In this document: one piece after another, positions 14,068-20,258 of the stretch
Layout of the letters: every line of letters starts with the position of its first letter
How positions within the stretch are numbered: position 1 is the stretch's first letter
Assembly: GCA_045589235.1 (NCBI GenBank)
Contig: JAZNOR010000042.1
Coordinates: 1 to 20,258, forward strand
From: RGIG7332 sp045589235
GTDB lineage: Bacteria; Bacillota; Clostridia; Oscillospirales; JAAYXM01
Direction of reading: 5' to 3'
DNA length: 20,258 nt
Translations under genes and position numbers: made by a program
The notes under the pieces: model-generated
The model's input: only the letters and a program-made list of their open reading frames with translations
What the model was told of the DNA's origin: nothing
The model's database searches: none

Positions 14068-15546
14068 TTATATAATTATGCAAATCAGACCGGTGCAAGA
14101 TTCGTTTATTATTCTTTCGATTGTTTCCGATAGTTTAACTCGTGCATCCTGCGGCATACGACAAAGCTTTCCTACTAATCCGTCACTAACAAGTTCATAA
14201 AGTGATTTACCGAAAATATTGGAATCCCATATTTTAATCGGATCATTTTCAAATTCAGACAGTAGGTTGCACACAAGTTCTTCCGACTGCTTTTCACTAC
14301 CAACTATCGGTGACACCTCAGTTGTTATATCCGCACGCATCATATGTATAGATGGTGCACTCGCTCGAAGTCTGACACCATAACGTCCCCCTTGTTTTAC
14401 AATTTCAGGCTCTTCAAGAGTCATTTCATCACTTCGAGGCATCACGATTCCGTAGCCGGTTTCGCGCACTTCGCAAAGTGCCGCTTCCACTTTGGAATAT
14501 TCTTCGTCAACTAATTTTAGCTTCAAGAGTAACGGTAATAAATCACCATCGTTTTTAATGTCAAACCCGGTTTGTGCCGAGAGTGTTTCGTAAAATAAAT
14601 CTCGCGGCAATTCTACTCTGGTATACACAACTCCGCAACCTAAATCAATACCGCAAATATTTACGTCGGTTATGTATTCACTCTCGGAAATGGTATTCAC
14701 ACACGCTTTTACATCACGTATTCTTTTCGTTTTCTTTGTTGCCTTGAGAACAGATTCGAACACATCGCGCTTCATTTCATGTTCAAACGGCAAGGAATCA
14801 AACCAAGCAGGCATGTAAATTTTAAGCTCACCGAGTGGAAATTCATACAAAACCTCTGAAATGATTTTGTTAATTTCAGGCTCGTCTGCAGTTAAACAAT
14901 TAACCGCAATACAAGTTACCCCGTATTTATCAGCCAAGTCATCTCTGAGCTTTTGCGTGCTTTCACTTTCAGGATAAGCAGAGTTTAGCAAAATCAAAAA
15001 AGGCTTGCCAAGTTCTTTTAACTCATTTACAACGCGTTCTTCGGCCTCAATATATTCCTCACGTGGAATACCTGTAGCTGTCCCGTCAGTTGTGACGACA
15101 AGTCCAATAGTAGAATGCTCTGCAATCACCTTGCGCGTTCCGATTTCGGCTGCATCCGTCATTTTTACCGGTTCTTTTGACCACGGTGTAGACACCATCC
15201 TGGGTTCTCCATCCTCATCTACACCTAATGCTGCCGGAATCATATAACCCACGCAATCAATAAGACGCACTTTAAATTGTGCTCCATTATCGATCGAAAC
15301 TGAAACTGCATCTTCAGGGACAAATTTGGGTTCCGCGGTCATAACCGTTCGTCCTGATGCACTTTGCGGAAGTTCATCTCGTGCTCGCTGGGCGCGGTAC
15401 ACATTATCAATATTTGGCAAAACCAACGATTCCATAAAACGTTTGATAAATGTAGATTTTCCGGTACGAACAGGTCCTACAACACCAATGTAGATTTCAC
15501 CATCTGTTCTGAGTGCAATGTCCTCATATATTGTGCGACTTTCCAC
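14068..15546 (-). CDS. spoIVA: Stage IV sporulation protein A, coat basement-layer ATPase
   Basis: SpoIVA hydrolyses ATP to polymerise irreversibly around the forespore, forming the base on which the coat is built. It is recruited by SpoVM. The 492-residue product equals the Bacillus length. The N-terminal TRAFAC-like ATPase domain has the P-loop GVVGPVRTGKSTFIKRFM (residues 21-38, Lys30), the sensor region SGRTVMTAEPKFVP, and Walker B RLIDCVGYM (Asp97). Lys30 and Asp97 fall at the numbers reported for B. subtilis. The end, ESCTGLICIII, matches the hydrophobic C-terminus that the family needs for localisation. Bacillus has Ala where Pro25 lies here in the P-loop. A SigE-like promoter lies just upstream and a terminator follows, so it is a single-gene unit. 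Confidence 0.97.
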   Translation of the reverse strand: MESRTIYEDIALRTDGEIYIGVVGPVRTGKSTFIKRFMESLVLPNIDNVYRAQRARDELPQSASGRTVMTAEPKFVPEDAVSVSIDNGAQFKVRLIDCVGYMIPAALGVDEDGEPRMVSTPWSKEPVKMTDAAEIGTRKVIAEHSTIGLVVTTDGTATGIPREEYIEAEERVVNELKELGKPFLILLNSAYPESESTQKLRDDLADKYGVTCIAVNCLTADEPEINKIISEVLYEFPLGELKIYMPAWFDSLPFEHEMKRDVFESVLKATKKTKRIRDVKACVNTISESEYITDVNICGIDLGCGVVYTRVELPRDLFYETLSAQTGFDIKNDGDLLPLLLKLKLVDEEYSKVEAALCEVRETGYGIVMPRSDEMTLEEPEIVKQGGRYGVRLRASAPSIHMMRADITTEVSPIVGSEKQSEELVCNLLSEFENDPIKIWDSNIFGKSLYELVSDGLVGKLCRMPQDARVKLSETIERIINESCTGLICIII

Positions 15547-15550
15547 TTTA

Positions 15551-15598
15551 ATTCCTCCTTGCGGACTATTTTTGTAAAATTATATTACAAGCAAGGAG
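15551..15598 (-). promoter_or_regulatory. Inverted repeat able to mask the spoIVA ribosome site
   Basis: The spoIVA Shine-Dalgarno region GCAAGGAG (minus strand, 15562-15555) is perfectly complementary to CTCCTTGC (15598-15591). A nested TTGTAA/TTACAA pair lies between. The upstream arm falls between the -35 and -10 of the predicted SigE promoter, so it would be absent from SigE-initiated mRNA but present in hslO read-through mRNA. Confidence 0.5.
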
Positions 15599-15607
15599 TT
15601 TTTATTC
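15579..15607 (-). promoter_or_regulatory. SigE-like promoter of spoIVA
   Basis: On the minus strand, GAATAAA (15607-15601) resembles the SigE -35 KMATATT (5 of 7) and AATATAAT (15586-15579) resembles the -10 CATACAMT (6 of 8). The spacer is 14 nt. It lies 32 nt upstream of the ATG. spoIVA is SigE-controlled in Bacillus and Clostridia (family knowledge). Confidence 0.6.
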
Positions 15608-15615
15608 CAGTCAAT

Positions 15616-16500
15616 TTATTTTGTTGCTTTTATTATAAGTTCTCCGACTTCTTGAGGAGTAAATCTATAAACTTCATCACAGAATTGGCAAGTAATTTCA
15701 GAAACCTCACCCTCGTCACGAAGCTTTGTGAGCTCTTCAAGTCCCATACTTATAAGCGCGGTTTCAACTCGTTCTCTGCTGCAGTTGCATCGGTATTCAA
15801 CTTCATTCTCTTCCAAAAACTTAACTTCAAAGCCATCTAATACCTCTAATATAATATCCTTCATCGATGCTCCTTCGTTAAGTCTGGTTGTTACAGCTTT
15901 TGCTTTTACTAAATTTTCTTCCAGCTTGACTATAATGTTTTCTTCCGCACCAGGCATAAGTGAAATAATGTATCCGCCAGCCGCAAGAACGCTATAGTCT
16001 CGGTCAACAAGAACACCAAGAGCACACGCGCTTGGAACCTGCTCGCTTTCCGCCAGATATTTGGTAATATCCTCTGCTATTTCGCCGGTTGCAAGCGGTA
16101 TCTGGCCAACATACGGCTCACCTATTCCGATGTCTTTAATAACAACGAGCGAACCATTACGCCCAACAGCACCGGATACATCCAGTTTACCATCTGTGCT
16201 TCTCAGCGGTAAATCAAGTTGTGGTTTTGCGCAATATCCGCGCACATTACCATTCTCGTCACTAACTGCAATAATATTACCAAGTGGTCCTCCACCGCGA
16301 ACTTGAACAGTTAAAGAGTTGCGGTCACTTTTCAAATCATTACCAAGCATCGACGTAGCAAGAAGTGTTCTTCCCAACGCCGCGGTTGCAACCGGTGATG
16401 TGTTATGAATTTCGTGAGCTCTTTGAACCATACCGCGACCATTGATTGCCGCAAATTTAATCATACCGTCATTTGTCATTCCACGAATAATTGTATCCAT
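15616..16500 (-). CDS. hslO: Hsp33, redox-regulated holdase chaperone
   Basis: Hsp33 is activated by oxidation or HOCl stress, when its zinc-bound cysteines form disulphides and it binds unfolding proteins. The 294-residue product matches the family length. The C-terminal redox switch is complete: CNC (Cys238, Cys240) and CQFC (Cys271, Cys274). The N-terminal domain begins IIRGMTNDGMIKFAAI and carries TSPVATAALGRTLLA and the conserved VQVRGGGPLGNIIAVSD and GLVEV-like blocks. The ATG lies 5 nt downstream of the methyltransferase stop, with AGAGAGGAAAT as the ribosome site, so it is the third gene of a yerC-methyltransferase-hslO transcript. I see no terminator before spoIVA. Confidence 0.97.
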   Translation of the reverse strand: MDTIIRGMTNDGMIKFAAINGRGMVQRAHEIHNTSPVATAALGRTLLATSMLGNDLKSDRNSLTVQVRGGGPLGNIIAVSDENGNVRGYCAKPQLDLPLRSTDGKLDVSGAVGRNGSLVVIKDIGIGEPYVGQIPLATGEIAEDITKYLAESEQVPSACALGVLVDRDYSVLAAGGYIISLMPGAEENIIVKLEENLVKAKAVTTRLNEGASMKDIILEVLDGFEVKFLEENEVEYRCNCSRERVETALISMGLEELTKLRDEGEVSEITCQFCDEVYRFTPQEVGELIIKATK

Positions 16501-16505
16501 TTAAT

Positions 16506-17249
16506 CTATTTCCTCTCTGCAATCCAAAATATACGTTGTGAATTCAAATCAGCATTGTTGAAACTAAGCTCATCAAAGCGGTCAATTACCTTAAATTCTG
16601 CTTTTTCAAGCGATTGTTCAATTTCTTCTTCACTGTGCGCACGCTCGATATGTTCTTCCTGTGTGCGTTCCCAAAGATCGCCACGCAAACCAAAAATATC
16701 CATTATCATTGAGCAAATGCGTGTATTCTCATCATATTCCGCACTCCAAGCACAAAAATGGTTTTCTTCGTCACGTATATAAGACATACCGTCCATCTGC
16801 CTGAATTTTGCATCAGTGTTTACATCAAAAACAACAAGACCGCCCGGACGCACAAAAAATTTAAGTCTGTCAAATGTTTTATCAAGCAGTTCTTTTTCAG
16901 TTAAATAATTCATGCTATCAAGTGCGCAAATTGCAACATCAACCGTACCGTATAAATCAAGCTCTTCCATTCGTTGGCATAGAAAAAGTGGTCGATTTTC
17001 CTCAAGCTCATACGCCTTTTCCATAGCACATGCAAGCATATCCTCAGATGCATCAACCGATGTCATATCATATCCGCGCTTTGCAAGCTCAATACTGAGA
17101 GATCCTGTGCCACAAGCCAAATCTAAAACCAACTCAGGTTTTATATTATACTTTTCAAAAAGCTTTTCATAATAATCTGCCCAACGGCTATAGTCAACAT
17201 CTTTTGTAAATATATCATAACTGTCTGCAAGGCGCTCATAACTACTCAT
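16506..17249 (-). CDS. Class I SAM-dependent methyltransferase (YqeM-like)
   Basis: The 247-residue protein has a standard Rossmann methyltransferase fold. Motif I is VLDLACGTGS (residues 41-50), the acidic loop after strand 2 is SVDAS (about 64-68), motif III-like DVAICALDSMNYL follows near 105-117, and then RPGGLVVFDVNT. The N-terminal SYERLADSYDIFTKDVDYSRWADY helix resembles Bacillus YqeM and related clostridial proteins. The substrate is unknown. It overlaps the yerC stop by 8 nt, so translation is coupled, and hslO follows after 5 nt. A role with Hsp33 in stress or translation is only suggested by this gene order. Confidence 0.87.
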   Translation of the reverse strand: MSSYERLADSYDIFTKDVDYSRWADYYEKLFEKYNIKPELVLDLACGTGSLSIELAKRGYDMTSVDASEDMLACAMEKAYELEENRPLFLCQRMEELDLYGTVDVAICALDSMNYLTEKELLDKTFDRLKFFVRPGGLVVFDVNTDAKFRQMDGMSYIRDEENHFCAWSAEYDENTRICSMIMDIFGLRGDLWERTQEEHIERAHSEEEIEQSLEKAEFKVIDRFDELSFNNADLNSQRIFWIAERK

Positions 17250-17541
17250 CTATACTGTCTCCGCACTTTGCAATTATCTTTTTATATCCATTATTACCAT
17301 AACTTAGTGCACGATTGACACGGCTTATTGTAGCTGTTGATGCCCCTGTCTCCTTAACAATTTCCGTATATAATTTACCTTTTGCCAACATACGTGCAAC
17401 CTGATAACGCTGAATCATAGATTCAAGCTCCTTAATCGTGCATAAATCGAGAAATAAATCTCTGCAATCATCAGCCGAATCAAGACACATAAGTGCTTTA
17501 AAAAACATCTTCGCTTCTTTATCATTAAATAATTCCGCCAT
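17242..17541 (-). CDS. YerC/YecD family TrpR-like DNA-binding regulator
   Basis: The 99-residue product belongs to the TrpR-related YerC/YecD family, all-helical DNA-binding proteins whose regulated genes and ligand are mostly unknown. Visible blocks are LFLDLCTIKELESMIQRYQV followed by ARMLAKGKLYTEIVKETGAS and TATISRVNRALSYG, which form the helix-turn-helix near residues 50-80. The frame also opens with an ATG at 17550, but that codon directly touches GGAG, leaving no spacer. The second ATG, at 17541, lies 9 nt from the AAAAAGGAG site and is preferred. It is the promoter-proximal gene of the operon with the methyltransferase and Hsp33, and could control its own operon. Confidence 0.9.
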   Translation of the reverse strand: MAELFNDKEAKMFFKALMCLDSADDCRDLFLDLCTIKELESMIQRYQVARMLAKGKLYTEIVKETGASTATISRVNRALSYGNNGYKKIIAKCGDSIDE

Positions 17542-17570
17542 TTTGTTCATCTCCTTTTTATGCTAAATAT

Positions 17571-17599
17571 ATTTTAACACACTAAATTGTAAAAGTAAA
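17571..17599 (-). promoter_or_regulatory. SigA-type promoter of yerC-methyltransferase-hslO
   Basis: On the minus strand, TTTACT (17599-17594) and TAAAAT (17576-17571) are spaced by 17 nt and lie just downstream of the spoVM terminator. Confidence 0.6.
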
Positions 17600-17601
17600 G
17601 C

Positions 17602-17626
17602 AAAAACGCACGAAATATTTCGTGCG
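17602..17626 (-). terminator. Rho-independent terminator of spoVM
   Basis: A perfect 20-bp palindrome (17607-17626, CGCACGAAAT and its complement) is followed on the minus strand by TTTTTG (complement of 17602-17606). It begins 9 nt after the spoVM stop, which supports a real gene there. Confidence 0.85.
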
Positions 17627-17635
17627 CTTTATGTT

Positions 17636-17716
17636 TTATGTATCTTTATTTATTTTAAAAAGTCTTCCCAAAATTCCACCTAGCAACTTAGGTGAACGCC
17701 AAATAACAATTTTCAT
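17636..17716 (-). CDS. spoVM: Stage V sporulation protein M, 26-residue amphipathic membrane-curvature peptide
   Basis: SpoVM recognises the convex forespore outer membrane and anchors SpoIVA there. This frame encodes exactly 26 residues, the length of B. subtilis SpoVM, and lines up without gaps. It starts MKIVIWR, then has SPKLLGGI at residues 8-15 where Bacillus has LPKFLGGI, and ends with basic residues (FKINKDT). Pro9, which is needed for SpoVM localisation in Bacillus, sits at the same position, as do Lys2, Lys10, Leu12, Gly13, Gly14 and Ile15. AGGAGG lies 7 nt before the ATG, and a perfect terminator follows the stop. It is too short for usual ORF cut-offs. spoIVA and sipL in the same window support the call. 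Confidence 0.93.
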   Translation of the reverse strand: MKIVIWRSPKLLGGILGRLFKINKDT

Positions 17717-17727
17717 ACAATTTCCTC

Positions 17728-17877
17728 CTATCTACAAAATAAAACGCCGATTCCTATTAATACAGATAACAGGCACACAAGAAAAAGCAAAAAGGAGGTG
17801 GGCAAAACTCTGCCAAGCATTATTCCGCCAACAAAAGCCGTGCTAATATAAACTGTATACGCTGACCGACCAAACAC
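17728..17877 (-). CDS. Small hydrophobic protein of 49 residues, upstream of and coupled to spoVM
   Basis: I do not recognise this protein. From GTG 17877 the frame runs 49 codons and stops at TAG (17730-17728). That stop lies inside the AGGAGG of spoVM, 11 nt before the spoVM ATG, so translational coupling is likely. GGGGGGAG lies 5 nt before the GTG. An in-frame TGA upstream limits the start to this GTG or the adjacent TTG. The protein starts MFGRSAYTVYISTAF, has two glycine-containing hydrophobic stretches (about residues 7-25 and 27-47) separated by an Arg and a Pro, and ends FCR, suggesting one or two membrane passes. It fills the otherwise empty space between the GH95 terminator and spoVM. 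Expression is not proven; it may instead be a leader that regulates spoVM. Confidence 0.55.
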   Translation of the reverse strand: MFGRSAYTVYISTAFVGGIMLGRVLPTSFLLFLVCLLSVLIGIGVLFCR

Positions 17878-17929
17878 CAAAGCTCCCCCCTTTCACTACA
17901 GTATATGCAATATTAAGTTTTGCGTTCAT

Positions 17930-17960
17930 AATAAAAGTCGCGGATTAATCCGCGACTTTT
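17930..17960 (-). terminator. Rho-independent terminator spanning the GH95 stop codon
   Basis: Bases 17933-17960 form a perfect 28-bp palindrome (14-bp arms, GC-rich core GTCGCGGATT and its complement). The T-rich end TTTTATT follows on the minus strand. The upstream arm encodes the last residues KVAD, and the stop codon lies at the centre. Confidence 0.88.
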
Positions 17961-20239
17961 AGATGTGTATATTTATTTAATTTTAATATATTGTTCTCTG
18001 CCATATAAACATTTCCGTCTTCATCAAAGAAAGACATATTTTTCTGACTAGTAGGAAGTTCAATTGAATATTCCTTATCAAAATCAGGTGCAAACTCAAT
18101 CTCGCATACTTGCATATCCTTCCACTTAACTGAAAGCTCTGCACCTCCACGTGCTCGCAATCCGCAGAAAGAGCCTTTTCCCCATTGTTCAGGTAATCCA
18201 GGAATAAGCGCAATCACTCCTTCGTGGCTCTGAATAAGTGCTTCACAAATACCCGCTACAAACGCCATATTACCATCAATCTGGAAGCATTTATTTTTAT
18301 ACGTTGCGCTTATGTCCAAAAGGTTATCGTTAACACATGTTGTCATAAAATTGTAAGCTAAGTCATAAACATCTTTATTCTTACGCAAACGAGAAAGCAA
18401 ACACATAAGCCAGCCAACACTCCAACCGATATTCATTGCGCAAGCTCCTCTGCTGTTTGCACCACCTGTTAATCTGTTGTGAACTGTAACTCCTACTGCT
18501 TCAAGAAGTTCAGGCGTTGATCGGTTGATTGCTGAATCTGGAAAAAGTGCAAAAGAGTGCGAAATATGATAGTGTCCCTTTTCGGTTTCTTCGTAATCCT
18601 CGGTCCACTCCTGAAGCTGGCCATGTTTACTGATTTTAAACGGCGGTAATTTCTTTTTAGCATCGCGTATCGAACGAACATCCGCATCTTCAATTCCCAA
18701 AATTTCAGATGCCTGCAAGAAATTACGGAATAAGCCACCGATAATTCCAACATCCATTGTTGTGCTGAGTGCCAGATAGCATGCATAATCTTCACCGTTT
18801 TCGTCTTTTACAAGATATCTGTTTTCAGGACTTGTTGACGGACCGAAAACCAAGTATCCATTTTTGTCTTCAACCATATTTTCATAGTAGAAAATCGCCG
18901 ACTCACGCAAGAATTCATATGCCTCATTTGTAAGAAACTCCTTATCCTGCGTGAACAAGTAATGCTCCCACATATGATACGAAAGCCAGCCTGCACCATG
19001 AGGCCAAATTCCCCAAAGTCCATCTGCCGGAGTTGTGAAGCCATAAATGTCACTCAAATGATGAACAACACAACCACGTGTTTTATAGCCCTCTTTTGCA
19101 GTCTTCTTGCCGGATTCCAAAAGATATTCATTCATATAATCAAAAAGCGTCGTATGACAATCCGAAAGATTTGCAACCTCTGCCGCCCAATAATTAGCTT
19201 GAAGATTTATATTTGTGTGATAGTCGCCGCTCCACTCAGTACCTAACGACCATATCCAGAGGCCCTGTAAATTTGCAGGTAAAGAGCTTGGTCTGCTGGA
19301 AGATGCAAGCAAATACCTGCCAAACTGCCATTGAGTTATAAATAATTTACCATCATTAGGCTTATTGAAATATAAAAGTCTCAAACGCTCGCGCATCGAT
19401 ACATCTTCAAGTTCATCTTGTGTCGGAAGTTCTATATCCGCGCGTGACATTACTTTTGAAAAATCTTCAACATGAGCTTTTTTCAGCTCATCATAGCTCT
19501 TCTGTGGGAATTTAACTACATCAACAAACTCTTCCCCATGTCTGAACTCTGTTTTAATATTGATGAAAAGAACAAAGCTCTTTGTGTCTGAAACGCGCAA
19601 ATCGCCGTCAATCGCTTCTACTTTTCCGTCAGTTATAACTTTTACTTTAATACAAAACTTATGCTCTCCGAAAACTGTTTTTGCAACTGCGCACAATTCA
19701 TCTCCTGCTGAAGTTGCAGAAAGTGTCTTTTCTCTCTCATATGCAATATTTGCAGTAATCGGAGCATCTGATGATGTTATCTTACAAACAATTATGTCAT
19801 CGGGATATGAAGCAAAAATTTCACGTGTATATAACGAGCCATCTTTTTTATATTCAATCTTAGCTATACCGTTTACAAGATCAAGCTCTGTGCGATAATT
19901 CTTGCAGGCATTACCTTCGTGCATTGCAATACGAAGTTTTCCTGCCGTTTCACACGAGCAGATACGGCTAAAACAATCGTTAAAACTTTCCTTTGCAAGC
20001 TTATCTCCCTCTGCAGCTCTTCCTTGCAAAAACAAATCGCGAATGGCATGTAATTTATCTGCCATATTAGGATTCGGTTCAGGCTTTGGTTGAGATGACC
20101 AAACTGTTTCCTCGTTCAAATAAATAATCTCTTCTTCCACGCCGCACATAAGACTTGCGCCCATTCGGCCATTTCCTACCGGAATAGTGTCTTCGCAAAC
20201 TTTTGGCGCGTTATTGTTTATAATTTTATATTCTTTCAC
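17945..20239 (-). CDS. GH95 family glycoside hydrolase, probable cytoplasmic 1,2-alpha-L-fucosidase
   Basis: GH95 enzymes release alpha-linked L-fucose (sometimes L-galactose) by inversion, typically from mucin, milk or plant glycans. The 764-residue length is usual for the catalytic core. An N-terminal beta domain starts VGNGRMGASLMCGVEEEIIYLNEETVW, a family block. The helical barrel carries the active-site residues known from Bifidobacterium AfcA: paired Asn343/Asn345 in HTNINLQANYW, Glu472 in FGPSTSPENRY, and Asp655 in QIDGNMAFVAGI. There is no signal peptide, so it acts inside the cell on imported oligosaccharides. The start is GTG 20239 with GGGAGGG 6 nt upstream. No transporter or fucose gene is visible beside it; the operon may continue beyond the right edge. 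Specificity is inferred from family only. Confidence 0.93.
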   Translation of the reverse strand: MKEYKIINNNAPKVCEDTIPVGNGRMGASLMCGVEEEIIYLNEETVWSSQPKPEPNPNMADKLHAIRDLFLQGRAAEGDKLAKESFNDCFSRICSCETAGKLRIAMHEGNACKNYRTELDLVNGIAKIEYKKDGSLYTREIFASYPDDIIVCKITSSDAPITANIAYEREKTLSATSAGDELCAVAKTVFGEHKFCIKVKVITDGKVEAIDGDLRVSDTKSFVLFINIKTEFRHGEEFVDVVKFPQKSYDELKKAHVEDFSKVMSRADIELPTQDELEDVSMRERLRLLYFNKPNDGKLFITQWQFGRYLLASSSRPSSLPANLQGLWIWSLGTEWSGDYHTNINLQANYWAAEVANLSDCHTTLFDYMNEYLLESGKKTAKEGYKTRGCVVHHLSDIYGFTTPADGLWGIWPHGAGWLSYHMWEHYLFTQDKEFLTNEAYEFLRESAIFYYENMVEDKNGYLVFGPSTSPENRYLVKDENGEDYACYLALSTTMDVGIIGGLFRNFLQASEILGIEDADVRSIRDAKKKLPPFKISKHGQLQEWTEDYEETEKGHYHISHSFALFPDSAINRSTPELLEAVGVTVHNRLTGGANSRGACAMNIGWSVGWLMCLLSRLRKNKDVYDLAYNFMTTCVNDNLLDISATYKNKCFQIDGNMAFVAGICEALIQSHEGVIALIPGLPEQWGKGSFCGLRARGGAELSVKWKDMQVCEIEFAPDFDKEYSIELPTSQKNMSFFDEDGNVYMAENNILKLNKYTHLKVAD

Positions 20240-20258
20240 ATTATACCCTCCCGTTATT

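Noticed and set aside
15364..15840. Plus-strand 158-codon frame antisense to spoIVA and hslO
   Set aside because: It covers two certain genes and their junction, with no ribosome site and no recognisable motif.
17900..17931. SigE promoter for the small ORF and spoVM
   Set aside because: CATATACT (minus, 17907-17900) is a good -10 and TAATATT (17915-17909) a perfect -35, but they are adjacent instead of 14-15 nt apart. No matched pair exists, so no promoter is annotated.

Overview
The window looks like chromosome from an endospore-forming Clostridia-type Firmicute, possibly an Oscillospirales/Ruminococcaceae relative. The basis is AT-rich DNA with strong GGAGG ribosome sites, clostridial-type sporulation genes (spoVM, spoIVA, sipL, and a YlmC/YmxH-family gene) and the conserved rpsB-tsf-pyrH-frr-uppS-cdsA block. 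All genes but one are on the minus strand, so transcription runs from high to low coordinates. I see no rRNA, tRNA, CRISPR array, insertion sequence or phage gene.

Layout from right to left. At 20239-17945 lies a cytoplasmic GH95-type alpha-L-fucosidase ending in a terminator that spans its own stop codon. At 17877-17636, where only intergenic DNA would be expected, sit two tiny genes: a 49-residue hydrophobic ORF and a 26-residue SpoVM. Then come a TrpR-like repressor (yerC), a SAM methyltransferase and the redox chaperone Hsp33 (17541-15616), followed by spoIVA (15546-14068). From 13941 to 9752 is a four-gene exopolysaccharide control module: a chain-length/adaptor protein, a BY-kinase with a 16-tyrosine tail, a PHP phosphatase and a UDP-sugar 4,6-dehydratase. 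The only plus-strand gene, a TSCPD-domain protein (9461-9712), converges on that module and diverges from pepF. The operon pepF - SLC13-type permease - ylmC (9322-6135) leads to rpsB-tsf (5994-4311), then sipL (4193-2676), then pyrH-frr-uppS-cdsA (2540 to beyond position 1).

Main result: three genes for the basement layer of the spore envelope lie within about 15 kb. SpoVM binds the curved forespore membrane, SpoIVA is the ATPase that polymerises on it, and SipL is the SpoIVA-binding LysM protein. spoVM is so short that routine ORF calling misses it. sipL and spoIVA each have a SigE-like promoter directly upstream. The spoIVA ribosome site can also pair with a segment lying inside the promoter spacer, so read-through mRNA, but not SigE-initiated mRNA, could mask it. 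Other points of interest are the BY-kinase tail, two divergent SigA promoters sharing a 14-bp palindrome, mutually exclusive hairpins between frr and uppS, and a structured rpsB leader.
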